A DNA stretch of 64,000 nucleotides from Gammaproteobacteria bacterium (GTDB lineage: Bacteria; Pseudomonadota; Gammaproteobacteria; Ga0077536): the NCBI GenBank assembly GCA_016209015.1, contig JACQWY010000018.1, forward strand, positions 124,001 to 188,000, read 5' to 3'. Positions 27,725-35,714 of this stretch are shown here, piece after piece; position 1 is the stretch's first letter, and every line of letters begins with the position of its first letter. The position numbers were made by a program, and so were the translations under genes. The notes beneath the pieces are model-generated. The model was not told the DNA's origin, searched no databases, and saw only the letters and a list, made by a program, of their open reading frames with translations.

Positions 27725-29248
27725 TCAGGCCCGGCCCAGGATGCTGAGCTTCAGGCGCCGCACGGTCTTGCGGAACAGGAGCTCATACTTGCCGTCGCGC
27801 AGGCATTCGGCTGCAAAAGCGAAGCGCTCCTTGACCACGAGGCGCTGGTGATCGATGAAGTGCAGGATGCGCGCGAGCGTCTTCATGATCTTCATGAGCA
27901 CCGTCATCGGCAGGTTTGCGAGCTTCGCGAGCAGGCGTGCGATGCGCACGCGCCAGTGCACCACGCGGACCCTCAGGTAGGCGATGCGCAGCCGCAGGTT
28001 CGCCAGGCGCAGCCGGAGCCGCCCCATGCCGGATTCGTACGGCCCCGGACGGGTCGGCAGAGCGGCGAGCTCCCTGCTCGAAATGTCGGCGATCTTGGCC
28101 GGCATTTCGGCGAGCGCGACACGGTCGGCGAGCAGCGCCTCGCATTCCTCCGCCGGCTGTTCGCACCAGGTGCTGAGGTACTTCGTCAGCCAGCTCTCGT
28201 GCTTCTGCCAGACACGCTCGGGCACGCTCTCCGCGTACCAGCGGATGTGCAGGAAGAAGAGCTTGCGCTTCGTCGCATCGAAGATCTTGTTGTTGAACGT
28301 CGTGTGCAGGCTCATGCCCTTCACCGCGGCGGCCGTCAGGCGCGAGGTCTGGCCGACCTTCGGATCGAGCGGCACGGGTCGGTCGTTCGCGGGCGACCAG
28401 CTCGCAGCCACGCATTCTCTGGAATCCCGGATGATGTGGAACGTGTCGGTGAGATCGCCGAAGTTGTCGTGCAGGTAATCGCCGTCCATCGTCCACTGTT
28501 CGAGGCAGGTCTTGTCGTGCCCGGGGATGCGCGAGTAGTCGAGGATCACGGGCAGCCAGTGCAGGCTGTGAATGAGCCACGCCTGGTGGTTATTCACCTT
28601 CCAGTACGGCGCGACGGGGAAGTTCGAGAAATACGGCTCGTCCCAGGCCCAGGCCTTGCACTCGGTATGCAGGTTGTTCATCACGATGCCGGTCATCTGC
28701 TCGCCGGTCAGCGCGATCGTGGCCTCGGTATCGCGGAGCGCGCCCGTCGCGGGCAGGCCGGCGATCCGGCGCAGCGCCGGCAGATAACTCTCCTCCTCGA
28801 CGCGCATGCAGGTCGAGAGCACGGCCGCGCAGCCGTTGTCCGCCTTCTCCACGGCCTTCGCGAGCGTGCCGTCGGAGATCATCATGTCCGGCACGAGCGC
28901 CGACAGATAGGCACCGTTCTGGTAGGCGTACTCCGTGACCTGGAGGTGGCCGACACCCATGTGCATGCAGCCGCTCACGCCGGGAGGCGGCAGCGGAATG
29001 AGGAAATGCACGGGCTCGGCATAGCGCTTCAGACGTTTGAACTGCGCGCTCTCCTCGAGCGCCGCGTAGTCCGCGTGCGTCGTCGCGATGAGCACGCGGT
29101 TGGCGCGCCCCATGAGCGCCGGCAGATTCCCCGGCGCGAGCAGCGAGGGAATGAGGTAGTCCAGGAAGTGGTTGCGATACGCCTCTCCCCAGAACACGCA
29201 GGAGACGTAGATCGGCTTCAGCTTATGACCCGGTGATGCGGCTGACAT
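27725..29248 (-). CDS. Unknown protein with Arg/Leu-rich repeated helical tail
   Basis: This 507-residue protein lies between the two ABC exporter genes. The first 330 residues look globular (KPIYVSCVFWGEAYRNHFLDYLIPS at the start, shown here only in part, and CMHMGVGHLQVTEYAY near 94). From about 395 to 440 it has a repeating pattern of Leu and Arg (LRLRLANLRLRIAYLRVRV), forming a strongly basic amphipathic helix that may lie on the membrane. The ATG has AAGGAA seven bases upstream. I do not recognise the family; a glycosyltransferase role is plausible given the locus and the GT-A-like N-terminal strand-helix opening, but no DxD or other catalytic motif was established. Confidence 0.78.
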   Translation of the reverse strand: MSAASPGHKLKPIYVSCVFWGEAYRNHFLDYLIPSLLAPGNLPALMGRANRVLIATTHADYAALEESAQFKRLKRYAEPVHFLIPLPPPGVSGCMHMGVGHLQVTEYAYQNGAYLSALVPDMMISDGTLAKAVEKADNGCAAVLSTCMRVEEESYLPALRRIAGLPATGALRDTEATIALTGEQMTGIVMNNLHTECKAWAWDEPYFSNFPVAPYWKVNNHQAWLIHSLHWLPVILDYSRIPGHDKTCLEQWTMDGDYLHDNFGDLTDTFHIIRDSRECVAASWSPANDRPVPLDPKVGQTSRLTAAAVKGMSLHTTFNNKIFDATKRKLFFLHIRWYAESVPERVWQKHESWLTKYLSTWCEQPAEECEALLADRVALAEMPAKIADISSRELAALPTRPGPYESGMGRLRLRLANLRLRIAYLRVRVVHWRVRIARLLAKLANLPMTVLMKIMKTLARILHFIDHQRLVVKERFAFAAECLRDGKYELLFRKTVRRLKLSILGRA

Positions 29249-29384
29249 GATGCATTTCCTTTGAATGCCCGGGCACGGCGCACGGCGCCGGCCCGTTGAA
29301 TTCCCGGAGAGCCCCCCTCCCGGATGTTTGCGGCAGAGCGCTGTGCGCCGCCTGCCGGCCCGTGTATGCGCGTGCTCCCACGCG

Positions 29385-30185
29385 CTACAGCCAGTACGGG
29401 ATCCGCCGGCGGAACCGGCTGAACACGTAGATCATCAGACTCCAGCCCACGACGGCGCTACCCACGACCATGCCGTAGGACCACAGCGACGGCGCCTTGC
29501 CGAGCATCGGTTCGCGCACGACCTCGACGAAGTGATAGAGCAGGTTGAAGTCGACGAAATGCGTCAGGCGCCCCTCGAGCTGGCTCGGCGACCAGAACAC
29601 GGGCGTGACGAACATCGCGACCTGCAGGATGCTGCTGACGACCTGGTGGACGTCGCGATAGCGCGCACAGACAGAGCCGAGCAGCGTCGCGAACCACACG
29701 CCGTTCACGGCGACGAGCGCGAGCCCCGGGATGACGAGCAGCGATTTCAGGTTCACGTCGACGTTCGTGAACAGGGCGACGAGCACGAAGATCGCGAAGT
29801 GGTGGCAGAACACGATGAGGTTCCGCCAGATCGCCGCACACGTCAGGATCGTGTAATTGAATCGCAGTGACTTGACGATCGATTCGCCCGCGGTGAAGAC
29901 GCTGCAGCCCTCGATGATGAGCGTCGAGACGAGCGTCCACGCCAGCATGCCCGAGGTCAGGAACGGCAGGTATTGCTTCGGGTCCTGCTTCCAGAGGTTC
30001 GCCCACACGAAACCGAGCGTGACGATGAACAGCCCCAGCGACATGCTCGTCCAGAACGGGCCGAAGGTCGTGCGCCGGTAACGGCGCTTGATCTCCTGCC
30101 AGCCGAGGCGGCCCCATTTCCGCCACTCCGCGAGTCCCCCCAGGACGTCGCGGCACGCGATTTCGTATTGTGGTGTCATTGTCAT
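29385..30185 (-). CDS. wzm: Polysaccharide ABC exporter, permease subunit (Wzm type)
   Basis: The 266-residue inner-membrane protein has a cytoplasmic amphipathic N-terminus (QEIKRRYRRTTFGPFW), then six hydrophobic helices between about residues 48 and 255, the ABC-2 plan of Wzm/KpsM/TagG. The motif RYRRTTFGPFW is typical of the coupling region. It would form a dimer that, with the ATPase at 26909, passes the undecaprenyl-linked polymer to the periplasm. ATG 30185 and ATG 30179 are both possible starts. The 136-base gap after it is GC-rich and holds a small GCGTG...CACGC hairpin. Confidence 0.92.
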   Translation of the reverse strand: MTMTPQYEIACRDVLGGLAEWRKWGRLGWQEIKRRYRRTTFGPFWTSMSLGLFIVTLGFVWANLWKQDPKQYLPFLTSGMLAWTLVSTLIIEGCSVFTAGESIVKSLRFNYTILTCAAIWRNLIVFCHHFAIFVLVALFTNVDVNLKSLLVIPGLALVAVNGVWFATLLGSVCARYRDVHQVVSSILQVAMFVTPVFWSPSQLEGRLTHFVDFNLLYHFVEVVREPMLGKAPSLWSYGMVVGSAVVGWSLMIYVFSRFRRRIPYWL

Positions 30186-30209
30186 CCGTCGTCGTCCCCG
30201 CCCGGGCGC

Positions 30210-31418
30210 TCACGCGCCTCCGTGTTCGATCCGCTCCACCATGTGCGCGAACTCGCGGCCGATGACCGCCGCGGTGTCGTCTTCCCAGACCCACTTCTGG
30301 GCGGGACCGGCGCACGGGAGCGAAGCCCCGATTTCGTAACCGCACCACTCGAGATACTCGCGCGTGGTCTGCGCCACGCTCGGCTCGATCATCTTGAACG
30401 TGATGTAGCGCGTCGCGCCGTTCAGCCAGCACAGGCCGAGCGGTCCGTTGTTGACGCCGACGTTGAGATACGCGCGCTCGTACAACGCCATCCTGAGCCC
30501 GACGTTCCAGCACGCCTCCCGGAATACCGGGAAGCCCCCGATCGTCGCCGCCACCTCCTCGAGGCAACGCTCGGTGTCCGGCACGAAGACCGGCAGCCAG
30601 CGCGCCGGATCGAGACCCGTCGCGAACGTCGTCCACGCGTCGAGATTGCTGTTCCGCGCGGCGTTGTAGTGGTAGTCGCGCAACGTGACGACGACGAGGC
30701 GCCGGCCCGCCGCGTGCGCGGCGATCCACTGATCGACGTAGCGCAGCGCCTGCACGCCCGCACGCAGCACGGTGACATCGGCGTTGCGCGCGGCCGCGGC
30801 CTTCAGGCACTCGCCCGGATGGTGCGCCGTCGGCAGCCCGAGCTCGTAGGGCCGCGGGAAGACGCGATCGCCGGCGGCGTCCCGCAGCACGCCGGCCGCC
30901 GTGCGCGTCGCGGCGACGGTGAGGCCGCGCCCCGCCGGCAGCAGCGTGTGGCAGCCGGCGAGGATGTTCGTGATCCGCCAACGCCGCGCTTCCGCGTCGA
31001 TCGCCTGCACGTAAGCCGCGTCCTCGGTGCGCACGACGTCGTCCGGTCCCGGCACGATCACGAGATGCACGCCCGCGAGGTTCTGGCGGCGGCGTTCGAG
31101 ATCCGCCGCCGCGAGGAACCACACGACGTCATAAGTGATGGGCTGGACCTTCAGATCGTAGAACGCATAGAGCGTGTCGCGGTCCGCGATCGCCGCCGCG
31201 CCCGCGGCGCGCAGCAGCCGCCGCGGCGCGAGCACCACGCCGAGTGCGCCGCGCAGCGCCTTGTGCAGCGCGCGGCCCGGCTTCGTCGTCGGCAGCACGT
31301 ACTCGGACTGCAGGCGCCGCCAGATCCAGCCCGGCCCCTCGGACCGGAGCTTGAACCAGGCGCGCGCGAGCCCGCGTCCGGGCTCGCCCTTCGCACCGGC
31401 CGAATAGGTGTTGTACAT
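30210..31418 (-). CDS. Unknown protein of the polysaccharide locus, possibly a glycosyltransferase
   Basis: This 402-residue soluble protein begins MYNTYSAGAKGEPG. Its C-terminal half has segments that recur in uncharacterised GT-B-like transferases: VVVTLRDYHYNAARNSN, LPVFVPDTERCLEEV and LNVGVNNGPLGLCWLNGA. An NNGP/ NSGP-like loop after a buried strand is reminiscent of enzymes that bind a nucleotide sugar at the C-domain, but this is pattern impression only. No membrane segment is seen. It sits between the radical SAM gene and wzm in the same direction, so a role in building or modifying the exported glycan is likely. Confidence 0.75.
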   Translation of the reverse strand: MYNTYSAGAKGEPGRGLARAWFKLRSEGPGWIWRRLQSEYVLPTTKPGRALHKALRGALGVVLAPRRLLRAAGAAAIADRDTLYAFYDLKVQPITYDVVWFLAAADLERRRQNLAGVHLVIVPGPDDVVRTEDAAYVQAIDAEARRWRITNILAGCHTLLPAGRGLTVAATRTAAGVLRDAAGDRVFPRPYELGLPTAHHPGECLKAAAARNADVTVLRAGVQALRYVDQWIAAHAAGRRLVVVTLRDYHYNAARNSNLDAWTTFATGLDPARWLPVFVPDTERCLEEVAATIGGFPVFREACWNVGLRMALYERAYLNVGVNNGPLGLCWLNGATRYITFKMIEPSVAQTTREYLEWCGYEIGASLPCAGPAQKWVWEDDTAAVIGREFAHMVERIEHGGA

Positions 31419-31444
31419 GCTGCCCGCTGCGCCCCGGCGCTCCG

Positions 31445-32530
31445 TCAGCCGACGGATTCTTCCGTCGCCTTGCCGACGAGCTCTTCCGGCGGCGGCTTGT
31501 GGCCGCCGAGCAGCGTGCCCGACCAGTTCGCGAGGCGGCGGATCGTGTTGTAGTACGTGAACTGCGGCGAGCGGCGGATCATGATGCCGTCCTTCACCTC
31601 TTCCTCGTACTCGTACTGCGCCCAGCCGTTGCACGGCTTGCAGAACGGCACTTTGTCCCACTGTCCCGTCTCGTGGTAGTAGCGCGCCTTCGCGAACTCC
31701 TCGCCGTGCCATACGGCCTTCACGCCGTCCTTGAACACGTTGCCCATGTCGGTCGCGCGGAAGCCGTCGAGGCAGCACAGGCGCACCGTGCCGTCGTTGT
31801 GCACCGGCATCGTCTTGTAGATCGCCGGGCACGGCAGACGCTCGCCCTCGGCGTTCACGTTCTCGAAGGAGCCGACGTCGGAGTCGAACATCGGGCAGGT
31901 GCGCACGACGTCGACGACGCCGACCCAGCGCTGCACGAAGGCCTCGAGCTCGTGCTCGTTCTCCTTCTGGATGGTGAAGGAGACGCCGACGCGCGGGAAT
32001 TCGGCGTCGCCGCGGATTTTCATGAGCCGGAACACCGCGCTCTCGATTTTCTCGAGCGCGTGGATGCCGCGCACCTTCTTCAGCGTCTCGCGCGTCACGG
32101 AGTCGATGCTGAACATCACGGAGTCGACCTTGATGTCGACCATGAACTGCGCGATGTCGTCCGTGAGCGTGAGGCCGTTCGTGTTCATGGACAGCGGCAT
32201 GCCGCGCGACTTGATGTCCGTGAAGACCTTCTTGAGATTCGGCACGAGCAGCGGCTCGCCGTACACCGCCGGCGCCACCATCGGCTTCGCGGCCATGATC
32301 TCGTCGAGCAGGCGCCGCGAGTTCTCCTCGCTGATCGCGCCCTTGACCTGATCGATCTCGTTGTCGTCGTCGGAGCCCCAGACCGGGCACATCGGGCAGC
32401 GCAGATTGCACTTCGTGATGTAGTCGATGAGCACCCGCTCGGGCAGCTCGGCAACTTCCAGCGGCTTCCAGTCGTGGGCGGGATCCACCCATTCGGCCTT
32501 GGACCAGTCTCGTGTCGTCATATGCGTCAT
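31445..32530 (-). CDS. Radical SAM/SPASM enzyme
   Basis: The 361-residue enzyme has the radical SAM cluster motif CNLRCPMC at about 41-48 (CxxxCxxC) and a C-terminal SPASM-type cysteine set (LPCPA, RLCCLDG, FCKPCNGW). It therefore probably carries a SAM-binding 4Fe-4S cluster plus at least one auxiliary cluster. Such enzymes in sugar loci oxidise, epimerise or rearrange sugar or aminocyclitol intermediates. Its substrate is unknown. Neighbouring aminotransferase and zinc dehydrogenase genes suggest it belongs to the synthesis of an unusual amino sugar. Two ATGs (32530 and 32521) are possible starts. Confidence 0.88.
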   Translation of the reverse strand: MTHMTTRDWSKAEWVDPAHDWKPLEVAELPERVLIDYITKCNLRCPMCPVWGSDDDNEIDQVKGAISEENSRRLLDEIMAAKPMVAPAVYGEPLLVPNLKKVFTDIKSRGMPLSMNTNGLTLTDDIAQFMVDIKVDSVMFSIDSVTRETLKKVRGIHALEKIESAVFRLMKIRGDAEFPRVGVSFTIQKENEHELEAFVQRWVGVVDVVRTCPMFDSDVGSFENVNAEGERLPCPAIYKTMPVHNDGTVRLCCLDGFRATDMGNVFKDGVKAVWHGEEFAKARYYHETGQWDKVPFCKPCNGWAQYEYEEEVKDGIMIRRSPQFTYYNTIRRLANWSGTLLGGHKPPPEELVGKATEESVG

Positions 32531-32550
32531 TACCTCGCGGTTCTCGCCTC

Positions 32551-33018
32551 TTACTTGACGATGCGTCCGCCGCTCGCGTGCAGGAACAGCGCGAACGCGT
32601 CGTAAGGTGCCAGATCGAGCTCGTTGAGCATCGTGCGGGCATCGAAGGCACCCATGTCCTTGCCCTCGCGCAAGGCGAGGGCGCCGACGGCCTGCGGCGC
32701 GAGCCGGGCCGTGTAGTACGTGCGATGGCAGTGCCCGAGTCCGAGCGCGCCCATCTCGAAATCCATGTGCATGAAGTAACCGAGCTCCCCGACCTCGAGG
32801 TCCAGCTCCTCGACGAGCTCGCGCGCGAGCGCCTCGGCCGGCGATTCGCCCGCCTCCACGCCGCCGCCGAAGCAGCCCCAGTGACCCGGATACCAGATGC
32901 CGGGCTTGTCGTCGCGCTGCTGCAGGAAGTAGCGTCCGTCCGCCGTCTGCAGGATCGCCGCCGCGGCGTCGCCGAACGCGAGCGGCTCACGGGTGTCGAC
33001 GAGGGCCGCGGGCCGCAT
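32551..33018 (-). CDS. NUDIX hydrolase
   Basis: This 155-residue protein carries a Nudix box, GGVEAGESPAEALARELVEE at about 71-90 (G-x5-E-x7-RE-x2-EE), which binds Mg and hydrolyses a nucleoside diphosphate linked to another moiety. The final Gly of the box is replaced (LDL), a mild deviation. In a sugar-nucleotide locus it could act like GDP-mannose mannosyl hydrolase or clean up a side product, but the substrate is unknown. It lies seven bases after the acetyltransferase gene in the same operon. Confidence 0.85.
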   Translation of the reverse strand: MRPAALVDTREPLAFGDAAAAILQTADGRYFLQQRDDKPGIWYPGHWGCFGGGVEAGESPAEALARELVEELDLEVGELGYFMHMDFEMGALGLGHCHRTYYTARLAPQAVGALALREGKDMGAFDARTMLNELDLAPYDAFALFLHASGGRIVK

Positions 33019-33025
33019 CGCCGTC

Positions 33026-33727
33026 TCAGCCCCGCGCCGCGGCTTCGCGCTTCGCGAGCACCACGTCCTCGAGCTGATCGAGGCAGCGCTCCACGTCGCG
33101 GAACGGCAGGCCGGAGAGCTCGAAGAGCTCGAGCTCCCACCAGCGGATGTCGAGCAGGCGCTCGATCACCGCGTCGGAGAAGCGGAACCTGCGGATCGTC
33201 GCCGGCACGCCCGCGACGATCGCGAACGGCGGCACGTCCTTCGTGACCACCGCGCCGGCGCCGATGATGGCGCCGTGGCCGACGTTCACCCCCGGCATCA
33301 CGTTCACGTTGTGACCCATCCACACGTCGCTGCCGAGCGTCACGTGCTGGAACATGTCGGGCGTGCGCTCGAGGCGCTCGAACTCGCGGTATTCCGGCAC
33401 CCACGCGTAAGCCGACGGGTGATACGGGAACTCGTGCGTGCTGAGCCAGTTCGTCGGGTGGTTGAACGGATTGATCGAGGTGCGCGCGCCGATCGCGCAG
33501 TAATTGCCGACCGTCGCGCGCGCCAGGAAGCAGTTTTCGTTCATGCCGAAATAGCGCCCGACCGTCACGTCCGGCCCGAGCTGCGTGCCGCGATTCAGCG
33601 CGATAGGGCCCTGCGTCCAGGCCTTGAAGATCTTCGCGTTCGGCGCGACGTGGATGACGTCGTGCACGACGACCGGCTCCGTCGTGCGGTTCTCGTAGGT
33701 GTCGATGTAGATCTTCTCGTAGCGCAT
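33026..33727 (-). CDS. Left-handed beta-helix acyltransferase
   Basis: The 233-residue protein shows hexapeptide repeats (LGPDVTVGRYFGMNENCF, VGNYCAIGARTS, then GVNVGHGAIIGAGAVVTKDV) and the terminal IVAGVPAT motif of xenobiotic-type (CatB/VatD) acetyltransferases, with the likely catalytic His in NPFNHPTNW. It would transfer an acetyl or other acyl group from CoA to an amino or hydroxyl group of a sugar. It follows the DegT aminotransferase by two bases, so N-acylation of the newly formed amine is the obvious guess. The ATG at 33727 fits the first strand. Confidence 0.88.
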   Translation of the reverse strand: MRYEKIYIDTYENRTTEPVVVHDVIHVAPNAKIFKAWTQGPIALNRGTQLGPDVTVGRYFGMNENCFLARATVGNYCAIGARTSINPFNHPTNWLSTHEFPYHPSAYAWVPEYREFERLERTPDMFQHVTLGSDVWMGHNVNVMPGVNVGHGAIIGAGAVVTKDVPPFAIVAGVPATIRRFRFSDAVIERLLDIRWWELELFELSGLPFRDVERCLDQLEDVVLAKREAAARG

Positions 33728-33729
33728 GT

Positions 33730-34977
33730 TCAAACCGCCATCGCCCGTTCGACTTTCACGATTGCGTTGACGGCGTCGCGCACCTCGCGGTCGCCGTAGT
33801 GCTCGTTCACGTACACCGCGAAGCTCTGATCGCGGATCGCCCGCGCGTTCGGCGTGTCGAAGCCGTCCGCGAGATGGGGTTTGATCCACGGCCAGTCCGC
33901 GACCACGTACTCGTAGTGCGGATTGAGCCCGATCCCTTCGGCGATCACGGCCTCGGCGAACTCGCGCTTCGTGCAGCGGAGCTTCGCGCTGTCCACGATC
34001 ACCGGGAAGACGAACGGCGAATCGGCCGGCGAGTAGGCATAGGGCCGGCAGAGCTTCGACTGCTCCTTGAGATGAAAAGCGAACTCCGAGACGAAGGACA
34101 GCCGACCGACGATCGTCGCGTTGAGGCGCTTCAGCGAGGCGATGCCGATCGCGCAGGAGATCTCGTCCGTGTGCAGGTTCAGCGCCGGGAACAGGAAGCC
34201 GTTCGGATTGCGATCGTCGAAGCCCGGGAGCCAGCTCGGCTTGCCGCGATCGGCGTGCGCGAGCGCGCGGCGGAAGAGCTCCAGATCGCGCGAGTAGACG
34301 ACGCCGCCGCAGGCGCCCGTGATGTGCGCCTTGCGGTACATCGTCGAGAACGCCGCGATGTCGCCGTAGCTGCCGACGAACTGGCCGCCGAGCTTCGCGC
34401 CGTGCGCCTGGCTGCAGTCCTCCACGACGCGGATGCCGTGGCGGCGCGCGACGGGCATGATGCCGGCGATGTCGCAGGCCTGGCCGATCGAATGCACGAT
34501 GACCGCGCCTACGGTCTCGGGCGTGATGCGCGCCTCGAACTCGGCGGCGCCCGTGTTGTAGCTGCCCGGCCGGCTGTCGATGAGACGGGGCTTCAAGCCG
34601 TTGAGGATGATCGCGCTCAGCGTGCCGGGATCGGTGATCGGCGAGACGAGCACCTCGCCGCCCTTCGGCAGCTCGAGTGCGGCGATCGCGACGTAGAGCG
34701 CGGCCGTCCCCGTCGCGACCGCGTCCGCATAGCCGCCGCTCAGGGTGTCGACGAAGGCCTCCGTGTAGCGCTTCTCGAAATGGCCCTGGTAGCCGGGATC
34801 GGCGTTGCGCTCGCGATAGTAGGCGACGACCTCGTCGATCATCGCGACCTCGGCCTCGCCGAAAGCCTGGCGCGCGGGCAGCGGATCCGGGCGCACCTTC
34901 GGGCCGCCGCGCACGGCGAGCTCGGCCTTGCGGGCGGCTTCGTCGTCGGCGTCGTCGATCTGTCGATAGCCAGACAT
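33730..34977 (-). CDS. DegT/DnrJ/EryC1 family aminotransferase
   Basis: This 415-residue PLP enzyme belongs to the sugar aminotransferase family. It has the AVATGTAALYVAI phosphate-binding segment near 86-98, ED-x-SQAHG near 184 and the likely Schiff-base lysine in MYRKAHITGACGG near 214. It transfers an amino group, usually from glutamate, to a keto sugar or cyclitol. The family usually acts on nucleotide-linked keto sugars. A long N-terminal tail of about 30 residues precedes the core. ATG 34977 overlaps the nucleotidyltransferase stop by one base. Confidence 0.9.
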   Translation of the reverse strand: MSGYRQIDDADDEAARKAELAVRGGPKVRPDPLPARQAFGEAEVAMIDEVVAYYRERNADPGYQGHFEKRYTEAFVDTLSGGYADAVATGTAALYVAIAALELPKGGEVLVSPITDPGTLSAIILNGLKPRLIDSRPGSYNTGAAEFEARITPETVGAVIVHSIGQACDIAGIMPVARRHGIRVVEDCSQAHGAKLGGQFVGSYGDIAAFSTMYRKAHITGACGGVVYSRDLELFRRALAHADRGKPSWLPGFDDRNPNGFLFPALNLHTDEISCAIGIASLKRLNATIVGRLSFVSEFAFHLKEQSKLCRPYAYSPADSPFVFPVIVDSAKLRCTKREFAEAVIAEGIGLNPHYEYVVADWPWIKPHLADGFDTPNARAIRDQSFAVYVNEHYGDREVRDAVNAIVKVERAMAV

Positions 34978-35714
34978 CAGCGTCCTCCGGCCGCCCGCAA
35001 CACCGCGGGTGCCGTCGCAGGGAATTCGCGCTCCGCGGCGGCGAGGCTCTCGAGCGTGCCGATGTCGCGGTGATAGAGCGCGTTGTGATACGTGCACATG
35101 CGGCCGAGGTAATGCGGCAGCACCTCGGTGCTTAGATCGACGATCTCGCGGCCCAGGCCCGCGATGAACGCGACGACCTCGGGCTCGAAGAGGTAGACCG
35201 CGGCGTTCGCGCGCGTGCCGGGCGGGTTCGCGACTTTCTCGTGGAACGCGACGACCCGGCCGGATTCGTCCTCTTCGACGATGCCGCAGCTCTGCGGAAC
35301 GTCGGTGTCGAACGTCATCATGGTGATCGCCGTGCCTGCCGGCCGCCCCCGATGGCGGGCGAGGAAGGCCGTCGCGTCGAAGAGCGTGAGATTGTCCGCG
35401 TGCGCGACGAGGAAGGGCTCGTCGCCGAAGAACGCGCGGTTCTTCAATACCGTGCCGCCGGTGCCGAGCAGCACATCCTCGTGGACGAGCTCGACGCGCT
35501 CGCGCCACGGCGACGTCGCGACGAACGCGCGCACCGGCTCCGGCAGGTAATGCGTGTTGACGAGCGCGCGCTCGACCGCGTCCGGCGCGAACAGCAGCTC
35601 GAACCACCAGCCGAGCAGCGGCCGGCCGCGGATCTCGACGAGGCATTTCGGCACGCGCTCGGTGAGCGGCCGCAGCCGCGTCCCGAAACCGGCGGCGAGC
35701 AGCAGCGCCTTCAC
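34977..35714 (-). CDS. Sugar-1-phosphate nucleotidyltransferase, HddC/RmlA-like
   Basis: The 245-residue enzyme has the nucleotidyltransferase signature LAAGFGTRLRPLT (7-19) with VPKCLVEI following, and HADNLTL near 104. The short length and RPLTERVPKCL pattern match the group that includes D-glycero-D-manno-heptose 1-phosphate guanylyltransferase. With the SIS isomerase, kinase and phosphatase encoded nearby it could make a GDP- or CDP-activated heptose-like sugar. It begins with GTG at 35714, which overlaps the TGA of the kinase fusion. Confidence 0.87.
   Translation of the reverse strand: MKALLLAAGFGTRLRPLTERVPKCLVEIRGRPLLGWWFELLFAPDAVERALVNTHYLPEPVRAFVATSPWRERVELVHEDVLLGTGGTVLKNRAFFGDEPFLVAHADNLTLFDATAFLARHRGRPAGTAITMMTFDTDVPQSCGIVEEDESGRVVAFHEKVANPPGTRANAAVYLFEPEVVAFIAGLGREIVDLSTEVLPHYLGRMCTYHNALYHRDIGTLESLAAAEREFPATAPAVLRAAGGR

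Noticed and set aside
32661-32690. CCCTCGCGCAAGGCGAGGG hairpin resembling the REP arms at 9345
   Set aside because: It lies within the NUDIX coding sequence and is explained by codons for ALALREG; one base differs from the REP loop.
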